From: Ophiura sarsii
Lineage: Eukaryota; Echinodermata; Ophiuroidea; Amphilepidida; Ophiuridae
Length of the DNA stretch: 64,000 nucleotides
Direction of reading: 5' to 3'
NCBI GenBank assembly: GCA_035610835.1
Contig: CM069455.1
Coordinates: 2,627,805-2,691,804, forward strand
Made by a program: the position numbers and the translations under genes. Positions 43,224 to 53,919 of this stretch are shown in pieces. The first letter of the stretch is position 1; each line of letters begins with the position of its first letter. The notes under the pieces were generated by a model, which had not been told where the DNA came from, searched no databases, and saw only the letters and a program-made list of their open reading frames with translations.

Positions 43224-43860
43224 TATACGGTGTGCCATATATTCGTGCACCCCTTTCGGCCGAACGCATCTGACTGTAAAAAATTCTAGCATAGCGCCAT
43301 CTCTTGAATACTCCGCCTGGCTGTTGCGTATTGCTATTACTTCACGGGAATAATCAATAGACGGCGCTATCATGTCACCGCTAGCAGCATAGCCTGGGGA
43401 TACCCAATATCACCTATACACAAAACCATGCACCTCAGGCTGTGAAAAAAATGGCGCGTACAAAGACCAAAGAACAGTGGCCTGGTAACTCTCCAGACAT
43501 GGATCCAGTGGAGAAATTGTGGGCAATTTTGAAAGAGAAAGTCTTTGCAACACCCTACTGCACTACACTACCCCAGCTGATAGCTAGAGTCAAACGTGTT
43601 TGGCAGGAACTAGACCAGAACAAGGATCTTCTTGCTTCATTGGTGGACAAGAATTGGACAGAACGAGTGTCGGAGGTGATCGAGCACCATGGGGACAATA
43701 ACTTTAAATAAATAAGCAGGATAAGGTTGTTAAAGACTCTACTAACTCTAAAGACCTCAAGGAATAAACCAATACTCTGAAAAAAATGTAACTTTAATTT
43801 TAAATCATTATATGTGACTTTCTTTTTTGGGGGGTGCACGAATATATGGCACACCGTATA
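43224..43860 (+). mobile_element. Internally deleted Tc1-type transposon nested in the left TIR
   Basis: Ends ACGGTGTGCCATATATTCG plus TGCACCC and the inverse, with TATA/TA at the borders. Total about 635 bp versus about 1.6 kb for an intact Tc1. Only the transposase C-terminus survives (43442-43711). Confidence 0.88.
43442..43711 (+). pseudogene. Tc1/mariner transposase C-terminal fragment
   Basis: 89 codons with KEQWPGNSPDMDPVEKLWAI and LKEKV, the last catalytic-acid region of DDE Tc1 transposases (usual form W-P-x-x-S-P-D-L-N-P-I-E-x-x-W), followed by a typical C-terminal helix region ending VIEHHGDN. The helix-turn-helix domain and the first two Asp regions of a roughly 340-residue enzyme are missing. 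The frame is intact but cannot encode an active enzyme. Confidence 0.92.
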
Positions 43861-44544
43861 GTTAACAAGCATTCTCTCCTGCTTATTAGGAAAAAAGAAT
43901 GACACAAATTGATGATTGCTAAGAGGAGTTATGCCTATTTTAATATAGGTACTCATTTTGCAAGCGGTCCATGGAATACTTGACAAAACAAATATAAAGT
44001 AAGCATTTTAGCTGTGTACTTACCTACAATTCAGTAAAACAGGCATAACTTCTCTTAGGAATGATCAATTTGCTTCATTGATTTTCTCTAATAAGCAGCA
44101 GAGTATGTTTGGTAAATAAATGCTTTACTCAACTTTTAAGTGTAATTTATTTGTTTTGAAAAACCACCAATCTCGGTCAATAGGGAAGTACGCAGCTAAA
44201 ATGCATACTTAACATTTGTTTGCAAAATGAATTTCGTGGACAGCTTGCAAAATGAGTACCTTTATTAAAAAAGACATAACTACTCTTAGCAATGCTCAAT
44301 TTGTGTCATTCTTTTTTCTTAATAAGCAGGAGAGAATGCTTGTGAAATATATGCTTTACTGAACTCTCGAGTGTCATTTGTTTGTGTTTTTTAAAACACC
44401 ACCAATCCGGGTAAACTGCTTTTTGACTCACCCTGTAGTAGTTCTTTGACGATTTTGATATTTTGTTTTCCGAATCCTTTGACTGAAGTGAAACGCGTGT
44501 AAGCAACACAATTGTTGTCCTCGTTCGCCCGATCGTGTACTACA

Positions 44545-44790
44545 CTGAAAACTTAAATTAGTCAGACAAAGGCAGGACTAACTTTAAACTAGTCGAGCAG
44601 GTTAGTCAAGCCTGCTGGACTAGCTTAAACTAGTCAAGCAGGTTAGTCAAGCCTACTGGATAGGTTATGGCCGACTTGACTAGCTTAAGGGTAGTCCGGC
44701 TCAGCTTGACTAGCTTGATTTGTTCTGCTAGACTAGTCGGTGGCTGGACTAGCTTATTAGACAAGCTGGCTGGACTAGCTTTAGGTTTAG
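44545..44790 (+). repeat. Tandem repeat, GACTAGCTTAAACTAGTC units of about 47 bp
   Basis: Units combine AGCAGGTTAGTCAAGCC, TGCTGGACTAGC and TTAAACTAGTC; each is rich in the partly palindromic ACTAG(T/C). The block begins near CACTGAAAACTTAAATTAG. Confidence 0.8.
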
Positions 44791-45489
44791 TCAAGGCACT
44801 GAGATAAAGTATCAATGGCGGCATGCAGATAAGACGTACGTCATCGCCGGTCCGGTTTTGCTAGCCAACCCAGACGTAATTTTCCGTAGTTATTTCATTG
44901 TGTGGCCATATTGTGTACATCATAGTGTTGGTGTTTTTTCTTTAAAATTTATTTTCAATCATTCACACCTTTTGCAAAGCATGATCACAATACAATACAT
45001 ATATTCACAAATACATATATTAATCCATGTTTGCATCACATGACCAAATCATACACTATAACAAATAGATTTTTTAAAGATTAGTACATTCAAAACATAA
45101 ATTTAATAATCTCTTATTTTGTAAAACACTTTTCATGAACTGAATCATTTGATAGTGTTAAACTCTTTTTAAACAAATATATCAAAATCTAATGTTTGAA
45201 AGCCTAAAATTTGTATTTGGTATTTGTGTATTTCTCACTTTTAAGTAAAAGTAAATAATTTATCAAAGCTCAATGTGTTTTTCTATGTTTCTATGTTTTT
45301 CGTTATCAAACAATCACATATCTCATCAAGAATACATACTTTGACACTATATATTTGTACATATCTATATTAATCAACATCATATACTTATTTAACATTA
45401 TTATTATTATTATTATTATTTTTTAACACAAGTATTCTCAATCTCAAATCAGCCATATCATTCACATCATTTACGGCTTTACATAGTTT
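44791..45489. other. AT-rich, (ATT)n microsatellite, no gene
   Basis: ATT microsatellite at about 45400-45422. Otherwise featureless. Confidence 0.5.
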
Positions 45490-46500
45490 GTGTCTTCATA
45501 ATAATAGTGCACGTTTACATTTACCATGGAAACATATCAAAACATATAAAAATATCAAATTTGGGTGTTTCCCATATTTGTATTTACTTATGCAAAGCTT
45601 TGCAATTACAATTAGTCTATTTATATACTTGTTTTATTTATCATTTCCTTTACAAAACCCAAACATGGCATCAGTAATAGATATATTGATGTTTTTTCCT
45701 GTTTCCCCAGTAATCATATTGTTTATTTCTGACCATATATTTCTAATTATTTTGCAGTTAAAAAGAAGTGTTCTAAATAATCTTTCGCGTTGCATTTTTC
45801 ACATTGCTCTTTGCTATTCCCATTTTGTCTAAAAGAATATTTGAAGAGCTTTGTTGCAAAAGGGCTATGGTGCATTTTTGAAACAAAGTCATTTTTTTTC
45901 AAAAAGACCTACATGTCATTGTAAACAGCCATTGAAATTGTTGTTTTGTTGCAAAAGGGCCTGTATCCAGAATTAAATCGGGATACAGGCCCTTTTGCAA
46001 GATGGAGTTTTGTTGCAAAAGGGCCTACATCCAAATTTTCAAAAAATGTAAACATGATTTTAAAAAAATTGAAAACTAGCACATTTGAAATGTATTTCAA
46101 TTTAAATAGTATGTAGTGTACCTCTTTCACAATCCATTCAGTTTTTCAATTGCTCAACTTGAATATTTAGAAACAGTTTTTTGACTTTTTCTCAATAAGA
46201 GCCAAAGTGGATGCAGGCTCTTTTGCAAAAACCTCTTCATTTGTAGGATATATATTACTTAAGATTTTCCAGTTTAAAGTTATTAGCCTTGCTTCATTGG
46301 CGTGGGACGGTACTTTTTTCCAAATGGTCTCCCATACAAAATTATAATTTGGAAATTTTCTTGCCATATACCATTTTTGGTGGACTTTATTTGAACTTGT
46401 ATTTTTATATTGAACGAGGTAAGAATATCTGACCACAGGAACAATTATGGTGTCACCCACTTTATGCATTGTTACACCCATGTAAGTTGATGTAACCATA
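45490..46500 (-). pseudogene. Second Tx1/L1-like ORF2 C-terminal fragment, interrupted
   Basis: Minus strand 46499-46165 encodes KKWYMARKFPNYNFVWETI, HANEARLITLNWKILSN and IYPTNEE, the post-RT region of Tx1/L1-like ORF2 in which the W-K-I-L-x-x-I-Y-P-T-N box precedes the C-terminal zinc-finger-like part. The continuation is at 45835-45490 (CEKCNAKDYLEHFFLTAK, then DAMFGF), with stops. Between them, 45836-46163 is an insertion. It resembles the complete relic at 50.8-54.6 kb in kind but is a different copy. Confidence 0.7.
45836..46163. mobile_element. Insertion in the LINE fragment with GCAAAAGGGCCTG palindromes
   Basis: GCAAAAGGGCCTGTATCC and its inverse (45951-46000) form a hairpin. Further GCAAAAGGGCC(T) copies lie at 45857 and 46013 and a variant at 46220. 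Boundaries are approximate. Confidence 0.5.
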
Positions 46501-46612
46501 ATTACACCGTAGTTTAACTAAACTAATTACACCGTAAACTTGTGCAAGAATACTATTAATGAAGTAGTGCGGTTGGTTTAACGACATCATTTTCTAAGTT
46601 AACGACTCGACT

Positions 46613-47242
46613 GTCTGTCTGTCTGTCTGGTACGCCTCCGTCATGTCTGACAGTTCGTGACTTTCAAGATGGCTCTCCACTGTTGTCGGTCAGCAGCTAG
46701 TTTGTATACCCCTGTTAGAGGTTGTCCAGTAAGATCTTTGATTCTGTCCATCCACCTTGCTCTAGGTCGCCCGCGTCTTCTTGAGCCTTCGATTTTCCCC
46801 TGCATAAGGACCTTTTCAAGGCAGTTGTCCTGACGTCTGGCTATGTGTCCGAAGTAGCTGAGAGTCTGGCGATTGACAGAGTCAAGCAGTCTATTCTTCA
46901 CACCAATATCATGTAGTACGCTAATATTTGTACGTTCAGCAACCCAGGGGATTTTGAGCATATTCCGCCAGCACCAGAGTTCAAATGCATTTATCCTATC
47001 ACGATCTGCCTTGGTGAGTGACCATGTTTCACAGGAATAGGTGGCTATGGGGAAAACAAGTGCTCGAACAAGGCGCACTTTTGTTGCTTTGGTGACTCCT
47101 CTATCTGCCCAAATTGTGGAGAGATTTGCCATGGCAGATCTTGCCATTGTCAGGCGTCTTCTAATTTCTTGCTTACAGCTGCCATCCGTGGTGATAAGTG
47201 CTCCAAGAAAGTTGAACTGTGTTATTTGCTCAACTTCCTTCC
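46613..47242 (-). mobile_element. 5'-truncated RTE-type LINE with 10-bp TSD
   Basis: CGACTCGACT lies at both borders (46603-46612, 47243-47252). Near the 3' border is a (TGTC)n tract, the usual microsatellite-like tail of RTE elements. The sequence between encodes the ORF2 C-terminus (46641-47242). The flanking DNA has a paralogous copy around 47660 and 48575, which shows the host site without this insertion. Confidence 0.88.
46641..47242 (-). pseudogene. RTE-like reverse transcriptase C-terminal fragment
   Basis: About 200 codons open into the truncated 5' end: QITQFNFLGALITTDGS, EIRRRLTMARSAMANL, RALVFPIATYSCETW, FGHIARRQDNCLEKVLMQGK, RRRGRPRARWMDRI and DRQQWRAI. The F-L-G-x-x-I box, A-x-Y-x-x-E-T-W box and R-R-R-G-R-P-R-x-R-W-x-D box are typical of RTE ORF2. 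The catalytic YxDD lies upstream and is lost. The frame is unbroken, so insertion was fairly recent. Confidence 0.88.
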
Positions 47243-47410
47243 CGACTCGACTAATGTGTTGTTAATAAAGTTAATGGCTCGGCAGAGTATTATTTCAGAA
47301 TGTTCCTGGTTTCGATTGACTTGTTATCTAATTTCTATTTCACATATTATGGCCTACGATAAAGATAGGACCCATCAATGATTCCCCATGTTTATATGCA
47401 GCCTGATTAA

Positions 47411-47648
47411 CACTTTTCACGCGGCAGGCGGCTGCAGACGACATTCCAAAATTTCACAAAATGTTTAAAAAATGTCAACACTATTGAATTTTATGACCAT
47501 ATTTGGAATCACCATGAGAAATGCATTGAAATAAGTACAAACATTCATAGTATTGATTAAGTAATTCTTGAGATAGACTATGAGATTTGGGAGAGGTTTA
47601 CGAAAAATCTGTTTTGTAATGGTAAATATAATAGCCGCGTGGAAAGGG
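47411..47648 (+). mobile_element. TTAA-flanked MITE family B, copy 3
   Basis: 238 bp, TTAA at 47407-47410 and 47649-47652, ends CACTTTTCACGCGGC and inverse of CCCTTTCCACGCGGC. Same interior as copies 1 and 2 and uninterrupted at the point where copy 2 carries its nested element. Confidence 0.88.
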
Positions 47649-47682
47649 TTAAGGAAGTATAGTTCGGTTGGTTTAACGACAT

Positions 47683-48572
47683 TACAGGGTGACCCCAAAA
47701 ATGTTAACACTCCGGGCACATAAGATATCTTAAGAGGAGAGGAACACACAGGTCTAATCTTGATGTATTATAAAAGCTGAGTAAATAAGCTTTCATTTAA
47801 ATTTTATTGCGTTCAAATTGGTTATTTAGAACGGGAGATATGCTTCAGCAAACACAAGGAAGCAAAATCGGCTTGGTTCAATCCTCTCAGTATGGAAGTA
47901 AAGCTTTTAAAATGCACGAAGCAAGAAGCAGCATGATTAAGTCACACACACACATCCGTTAATCTCTTCTTTGTTCTTTTCAACGCATTCTTTCGATTCT
48001 TTTCAAGCTTAAAAGACATGAATAAATATATTCCACATAAATTATATAGGTATTCTGTCATGAGTTCAAGTTCTATACTCTTTTTCCATGTGCAATGGGT
48101 AGCTGTCAGTAAAGCAGTCTTTAAAATTGAAATTGAAACATTTCATGTTCTTTGCTGAAATGGTCCATCCAATTAAATAAATTAACTAATATTGCACTGA
48201 AATAAAACTAGTATTGCACTGAAATTAACCATAATTCAATTATATTCAATAATCGATACATTCTAACTTATGATTAAATGTTGCAATAGTATTGTTACTT
48301 TTGAATTACTGCACAATAATGTTTTTTGGGATTCTTACAAGTTCGTAATCATAGTTGTAATTAATGCAAATAGGACCAAGCCAATTTTGCTTCCTCATGT
48401 TTGCTGAAGCATATCTCTCGTTCTAAATAACCGATTGGAACGCAATAAAATGCAAACGAAAGCTTATTTACTCAGCTTTCATAATACATCAAGATTGGAC
48501 TCATGTGTTCCTGTCCTTTTAAGATATCTTATATGCCCGGAGTGTTTTAACACTTTTTTGGGTCACCCTGTA
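47683..48572. mobile_element. Long-TIR foldback MITE, TACAGGGTGACCCCAAAAA ends
   Basis: 890 bp including TA. TIRs of about 200 bp with one-sided substitutions (blocks AAGATATCTTAAGAGGA, TAATACATCAAGATT, CTGAGTAAATAAGC, TGCTTCAGCAAACA on one arm, inverses on the other). TA target confirmed by a paralogous empty site near 46571-46612. Ends resemble 43144-44437 (TACAGGGTGA) but the arms are unrelated. Confidence 0.88.
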
Positions 48573-48682
48573 TATCATGTTAACAATTCGACTAATGTCA
48601 GATCCGGCAAATGTTAACCTACGCGTCTTGAATATCAAATTTTGAAGTTATATCCCCATAAATAAGGCACATTCTGACGATG

Positions 48683-49070
48683 TACACGCTTAGAAAAAAT
48701 GGTTCTAAAGTTGTCCTGCCAGGAGAACCCTTCAAGGTTCTTTAAAGAACCAAAATAGTTCCCCAAACATGATACAGAACCATGTTTGGTTGATACAGAA
48801 CCATTTTTGGTTCGATGAAGAACCTTTTGGGGTTCTTCAATTTTCAAGAACCTTTTTTGAAGGTTCTATAAGGAACATCTCTCTTGAACCTTCAAAAAAG
48901 TTCTTGAAAATTGAAGAACCAAACAAGGTTCTTCATAGAACCAAAATTGGTTCTGTATCAACCAAAAATGGTTCTGTATCACGTTTGGGGAACTATTTTT
49001 GGTTCTTTAAAGAACCTTTAAAGGTTCTCCTGGCAGGACAAAAAAGGGTTCTTTAATTTCATAGAGTGTA
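48683..49070. mobile_element. 388-bp palindromic MITE made of GGTTCT/AGAACC motifs
   Basis: Folds near 48877 with arms of about 190 bp. Begins TACACGCTTAGAAAAAATGG and ends as the inverse of TACACTCTATGAAATTAA. Both arms carry GTCCTGCCAGGAGAACC and more than 15 GGTTCT or AGAACC hexamers. Frames rich in NHFWF or EEPxKVL are artefacts. Confidence 0.88.
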
Positions 49071-49218
49071 CCAGATCTCCTCAGAGTGAGTGTTACCGGG
49101 GGAGGGGACTGGGACTATGATAGGAAAATGAGTGAAAAACTGAAGAAAAATAGATGTAACTTTCATGGGTTTCATCACATTGCATTCCTGAAGAAAATCA
49201 ATAGCGGGAGAACCTCTA

Positions 49219-49521
49219 CAGTGGCGTAGCCAGAGGGGGGATCGCCCCCTTGCCCCCCCCCCCCCCCCCCCCTATAATATTGACGTCGTGTCGGTTGAGA
49301 TTGGCACTGTCGGTTCATTTCACCAAAGGAACCATGGAATCCAATATTCTTTGCTACAAGTAATTGTTTAGAGCAAAAATGTACCTCAATCGTGCCAAAA
49401 ATAGGTGTATAGTCGAAAATTTTCGCGCCGTACGCGCGCAGCTTTGACTTACACAAATCTTGTCGGTTCATTATCATTTCTCGCCCCCCCCCCCAATATG
49501 AATAACCTAGCTACGCCACTG
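49219..49521 (+). mobile_element. hAT-type MITE (CAGTGGCGTAGC family), 303 bp, 8-bp TSD
   Basis: Complete copy: CAGTGGCGTAGCCAG at the left, CTAGCTACGCCACTG at the right, AACCTCTA duplicated at 49211-49218 and 49522-49529. Reference copy for the fragments at 11078-11354, 14095-14252 and about 26607-26643. Confidence 0.93.
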
Positions 49522-49854
49522 AACCTCTATGCAGCAATGAAGGGCAAGAGTCATTTTGTAATCTGTTGTATGGAGAAGGGGTGACCCCTGCTTTAAACTG
49601 AGTACATTTCATTGATAACATTTCATCGATAACATGTTGTCGATCGAATCGTCGCACTTTTCTGTCCAATTGAAAAAGCGATGAACTTTATTCGATTAAA
49701 AATGTGCCATTAAAGTTTATAGTCGGGTACAGAGGGTTAGTGTGCACCCCCATCCCCCAGGACTCCCCCAAACCAACTTTTTTACTTCCTATCATGATCC
49801 TAAGACATAATCAGGATGTTAACAAAAATATTTTCATAATGCTAAGGGATTATG

Positions 49855-50285
49855 CAAGATGGCGTCCAAAATGGCCGCCATAACTGGTCAAATCTCATAA
49901 AATGACATATAGCAATCAAATTGTATGCTAAAAGTATAGTTTTAATAGTGGGATATATGTATTAGACCATTAGACACTCATATCCAGAACCTTTGCTTTG
50001 TTAACACACCTAAATACAAGATGGCCGCCTAAATGGCCGCCAAATTTGGTAAAATTCTATATATTGGCATATATAAACCAACATGTATGATCAGAGTATA
50101 GTTTTAACAATGGGATGTATGTGTTAGACCACTAGAAACTCAAATCTAGTATATATTTTTGCTTTGTTAATATACTTTAAAACCAAAATGGCCGCCAAAT
50201 TAATAGTCAAAAGTGGTCAAAAGTGGTCAAAATTCCATAAAATAGCATAATATCAACCGAAATGTATGATAAAAATATAATTCAT
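49855..50285 (+). repeat. Second locus of the satellite-like repeat
   Basis: Two to three units of the repeat found at 20750-23370, with AAGATGGCCGCC, GTATAGTTTTAA, TATGTATTAGACCA and GCTTTGTTAA blocks. 49530-49850 shows nothing else. Confidence 0.85.
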
Positions 50286-50295
50286 GACATAAATT

Positions 50296-50548
50296 GCCCG
50301 CTTAGAAGCGCTATTAATTCGCTCTGGTAAACCTATTGTTATCAATACTACGAGAGGATTACCCAGTGCTTATATTAAAATTCGGGGCTAAATGCATGGG
50401 TAAGTTGCCATTATGTTGCAAATTACATCTACGCTCATGCCTTTAAACTACTCAATACAGCCGGTTAGACACCAGTTTGGATGGAAAGCGAATATTTAAA
50501 TTTGTTGACGGTTTTTAGGGCATCAATTTATAGCGCTGCTAAGCGGGC
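50296..50548. mobile_element. MITE, GCCCGCTTAGAAGCGCTAT ends
   Basis: TIRs of about 22 bp: TGCCCGCTTAGAAGCGCTAT and the inverse of GGCCCGCTTAGCAGCGCTAT. Each TIR contains its own small palindrome AGC(G)CT. Confidence 0.75.
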
Positions 50549-50847
50549 CTTGTAACCTAATGTAATTTTTTTTCTTCATTTCCCCAAGCAAGAGGTGATT
50601 TTTTTTATTGACAACATTTCATCACTTCTCTTTACAGCATACATATTATACATTATTTTACATGTTTATATATATACATAGCGTGTGCACCTCACACGTT
50701 TGCAAGTGTACCTGAAAAACACAGTCAAAGCAAGGTGTGAACAACTCCACATCAATATATTAAATAAACAAAACGAAAAAGAAACAAAACGAAACAAAAT
50801 CAAAATCAAAATCCAACTATATACACAATCATATTTTTCATTCCTAT

Positions 50848-53105
50848 TCAAACAAATAGACGATTCCAGTTAGCCCATTTTTTATCATATTGATTAAGTC
50901 TATTATTGCTTATTGCTACAGATTTTTCGGCCTTAAGATGGAAAAGAATTTCATGTTTAAAAGTTATTAAGTTTGGTTTTGTATTTTGTACTCTCGCCCT
51001 ATATATATGGAATTTAGCTAATAACAGTACAAGGTCAAGAGCGTCATCTATCTGTGTGCCTAAAATAACAATTAGAGGCGTTATATTGATATTTATTAGA
51101 GTTGGGGCTAATATACATCTAATATATAGTTGGATTTGTTTCCAGAAACTTGTAACAATATCACATTGGTATAGCAAGTGAAAAATAGTTTCTGTTTTGG
51201 AGTTGCAGAAGCTGCAGTGATCATTATCTTTTATTTTCATTTTATAAAGCAAACGGTTTGTGCCCAATATGTTGTTTAGTATTCTGTACTGGAACCAATG
51301 AAGTTTTGCATCTTTTGTAATTTGCATTGGTCGATAGCATTTTCGTTGCCATTCCTTTATGTTGATTGAAACTCCTAGTTCGTGTTGCCATTTCAACGGA
51401 CTGTTACAAGATGTCTTAACATTATTTAGCAATAGTGTATAGAACGGTTTACAACCTTTCTTCGCTCCTAAGAGCAGGTCAAACGCCATTGGTGTAAAGG
51501 GTTCCAGGACTTTTGCTCTGCCTCTGCCAATACAAGGCCATTTACTTTTGATTGAATTCACAATACCAGAGTATTCGATAATATTTGAGCGTATATGATA
51601 TTTGTTACAAAATTCACGGAAAGAAAGAAATTTACCATTACTTTTCAACAGATCATTTATGAACACTACGCCTTTAACATACCAATGTTTATATCTTACA
51701 GATTGATTACCAACCGTTATTTTATCATTCCACCATAGGTAATTCCTTGCTATGGAGTTATAATCCAAATTTGGGTCACACATCTGGTTGTGAATAACAT
51801 TAGCCCATGCATATAATATATCATACCAAAACTTATTTTTTATTTGATTCTTTATTTTTGTCCATCTATTTTCTCCAAATTCATAGATGTCATTTTTATT
51901 CAAGTTGGATAATAGGTGAAAAAGTTTAATCCATTTTTGATCACCTAGCTCAATACGTCTTAGCCAGCTTATTTGTAAAGCTTTCAGGTGGCAAATAATA
52001 TGAGGAATTTTTACTCCTCCAAAATGATATTCCTGTATCATTTGACTACGTTTTATTCTGTCAGGTTTTCCATTCCATATGAATTTGAATATATACTCAT
52101 TTACTTCTCGCAGAAATTCATCTGAAGGGTTTGGAAGCATTTGACCGATATAGTTAAATTTTGATAACATGAAACATTTAACCACGGTTACTCTTCCATA
52201 CACTGTCAGGAAGCGTTTCGACCACATAGTAATTACGTTTTTAATAGAATCGAAGGCTTGTGTATAGTTCATATTAACCATATCTTTAAGGTTTGTACTA
52301 AACTTTACACCCAACATTTCGAAAACACCGTTTAATTTCCAATCTAAGTTTAGATTTGGACAAATCTGTTCTATATTGGTTCTGTTGCTACCAATCCATA
52401 CTGCTGATGTTTTTTGTTTGTTAATCTTTAAACCACACATATGTCGAAATGTATCTAAAGTACTTATTACATGTTCTAGTGATTGTTTTGACCCATCCAG
52501 AATTACAGTTGTGTCATCTTCATATTGTGTTAATTTATAAACACTATCATCAATCTGAAATCCTTTAATACTTTCATTTTTTCTAATCATTATTGCTACC
52601 ACTTCTACACAAAGAACAAAGAGATACGGAGAGAGACTATCGCCCTGTCTGCAACCTCTGTTGATGGAAAAAGACTTTGATATATGGCCATTTATGATAA
52701 CCGATGAAGAAGCATTACTATAAAAAGAAGAGAACCATTGTATGATATCAAGTCCGAAATTGAAAAATTTCCAAGTTCGCAGGATAAAATCATGGGATAT
52801 TGTGTCGAATGCTTTCTCAAAATCAATAAGCAGGAGCATTCCTGGTATATTTCTTAGTTCTGCATAATGCATTAGATCATATATTAACCTAACATTTTCA
52901 CCAATATAGCGACCCGGTACAAAACCTGTCTGGTCTTCGTGTATAACAAACGGTAGCATGTTTTTAATTCTATTTGCAATCGAGGCGGAACCAATTTGAT
53001 ACGATACATTTAATAGAGATATTGGGCGCCAATTCCGAATGAATTTCCTGGGTTTGTTTCCTTTAGGTAGTAAAATTATAGTTCCTTCTGTTCTTGGTTT
53101 TAAAA
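50848..53105 (-). pseudogene. LINE reverse transcriptase domain and C-terminus
   Basis: Open for about 750 codons. Starts with the finger region (TIILLPKGNKPRKFIRNWRP, ISLLN), then HEDQTGFVPGRYIGENVR, motif A LLLIDFEKAFDTI, motif B NRGCRQGDSLSPYLF, and motif C as QYEDDTT where the family has Y-A-D-D. Both Asp are kept, but the Ala is Glu (codon GAA at 52519-52521, one change from GCA). The thumb continues to a C-x-x-C...H...C finger (HCSFCNSKTETIFHLLYQC). A frameshift near 53105, in a run of T on the plus strand, separates it from the upstream part. Length is near normal for this half of ORF2. Confidence 0.92.
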
Positions 53106-53856
53106 AAAGCCCCAGTTGTGAAAGCCGTATTTACCGCACGTAAGAGAAACTGAGACAAATGCGACCAGAAAGCTTTATAAAATTCGACGGTGAAACCGTC
53201 TGGGCCTGGTGATTTATCATTCTTCATGGTGTTTAATGAGGCTGTTAATTCTTCTAAAGTTAGAATGCCCTCGATTGACTGAGCTTGTTCATTTGTCAAC
53301 TGTGTTCCATTTAAAGTATTCAGAGTTTCCGTATCACTATCGACCTTAGAATATAATTGTTTATAAAAGCTTGTTATTTCTGCATCGATACTCTCTTGAT
53401 TACGTAATATCCGTCCATTATCAGTTTCAATGACTCCGATTGTCTTATTAACAAATCTCTGCTTCTCAAGGTTCAAAAAATATTTTGTAGGTTTCTCACA
53501 AAACTACCATTTAGTTTTTTGCTTCTCATGAGTTCTAACTCTAATTGCTTTGTTTTCAAATTGGAAGCTATCTCAATGTATTTAGTCGTATAATTGGTGA
53601 AATTAGACAGCTGAAGCTCTAGATCATTTATGGCTTTGTTTAATTCATTCTCTACATTTTCCATATTCTTTCTACGTTTTGAGGCATATGCAATTGTTTC
53701 ACCACGTATTTCTAATAACAGCATTTCGAAAAAGAGCTGGTCATCTATCATTATATTTAAGGATTCAGACGGAATATTAGCAACCATGATTGGATTATAT
53801 GGTGTTGCAGCATAGATCGACTTCACCTTATCAATCGAATTTCGAACGGTAGACAC
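53063..53856 (-). pseudogene. LINE ORF2 linker and RT N-terminus, frameshifted
   Basis: Two open pieces (53473-53856 and 53063-53476) joined by a frameshift near 53475. The first is a coiled, charged linker; the second contains LTLEELTASLNTMKNDKSPG and PDGFTVEFYKAFW, the entry to the RT domain (N-K-S-P-G-x-D-G box). Preceded by an in-frame TAG at about 53920 after HLRN. Confidence 0.88.
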
Positions 53857-53919
53857 ATATTCATCCTCTTTTAAAAGAGAATTATTAAATTTCCAAGTAC
53901 CTTTTCCATGTTTAATATA

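Larger units (their letters stand above)
43144..44437. mobile_element. Long-TIR element, TACAGGGTGAGTCAAAAAG ends, interrupted by a Tc1 relic
   Basis: TIRs of about 200 bp. TACAGGGTGAGTCAAAAA, TTTACCCGGATTGGTGG, CTCGAGAGTTCAGTAAAGC and the CATTCTCTCCTGCTTATTA block on the left all return inverted on the right. TA target. The right arm is unbroken where the left arm is split by the Tc1-type element, so the latter inserted later. No own transposase. Confidence 0.88.
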
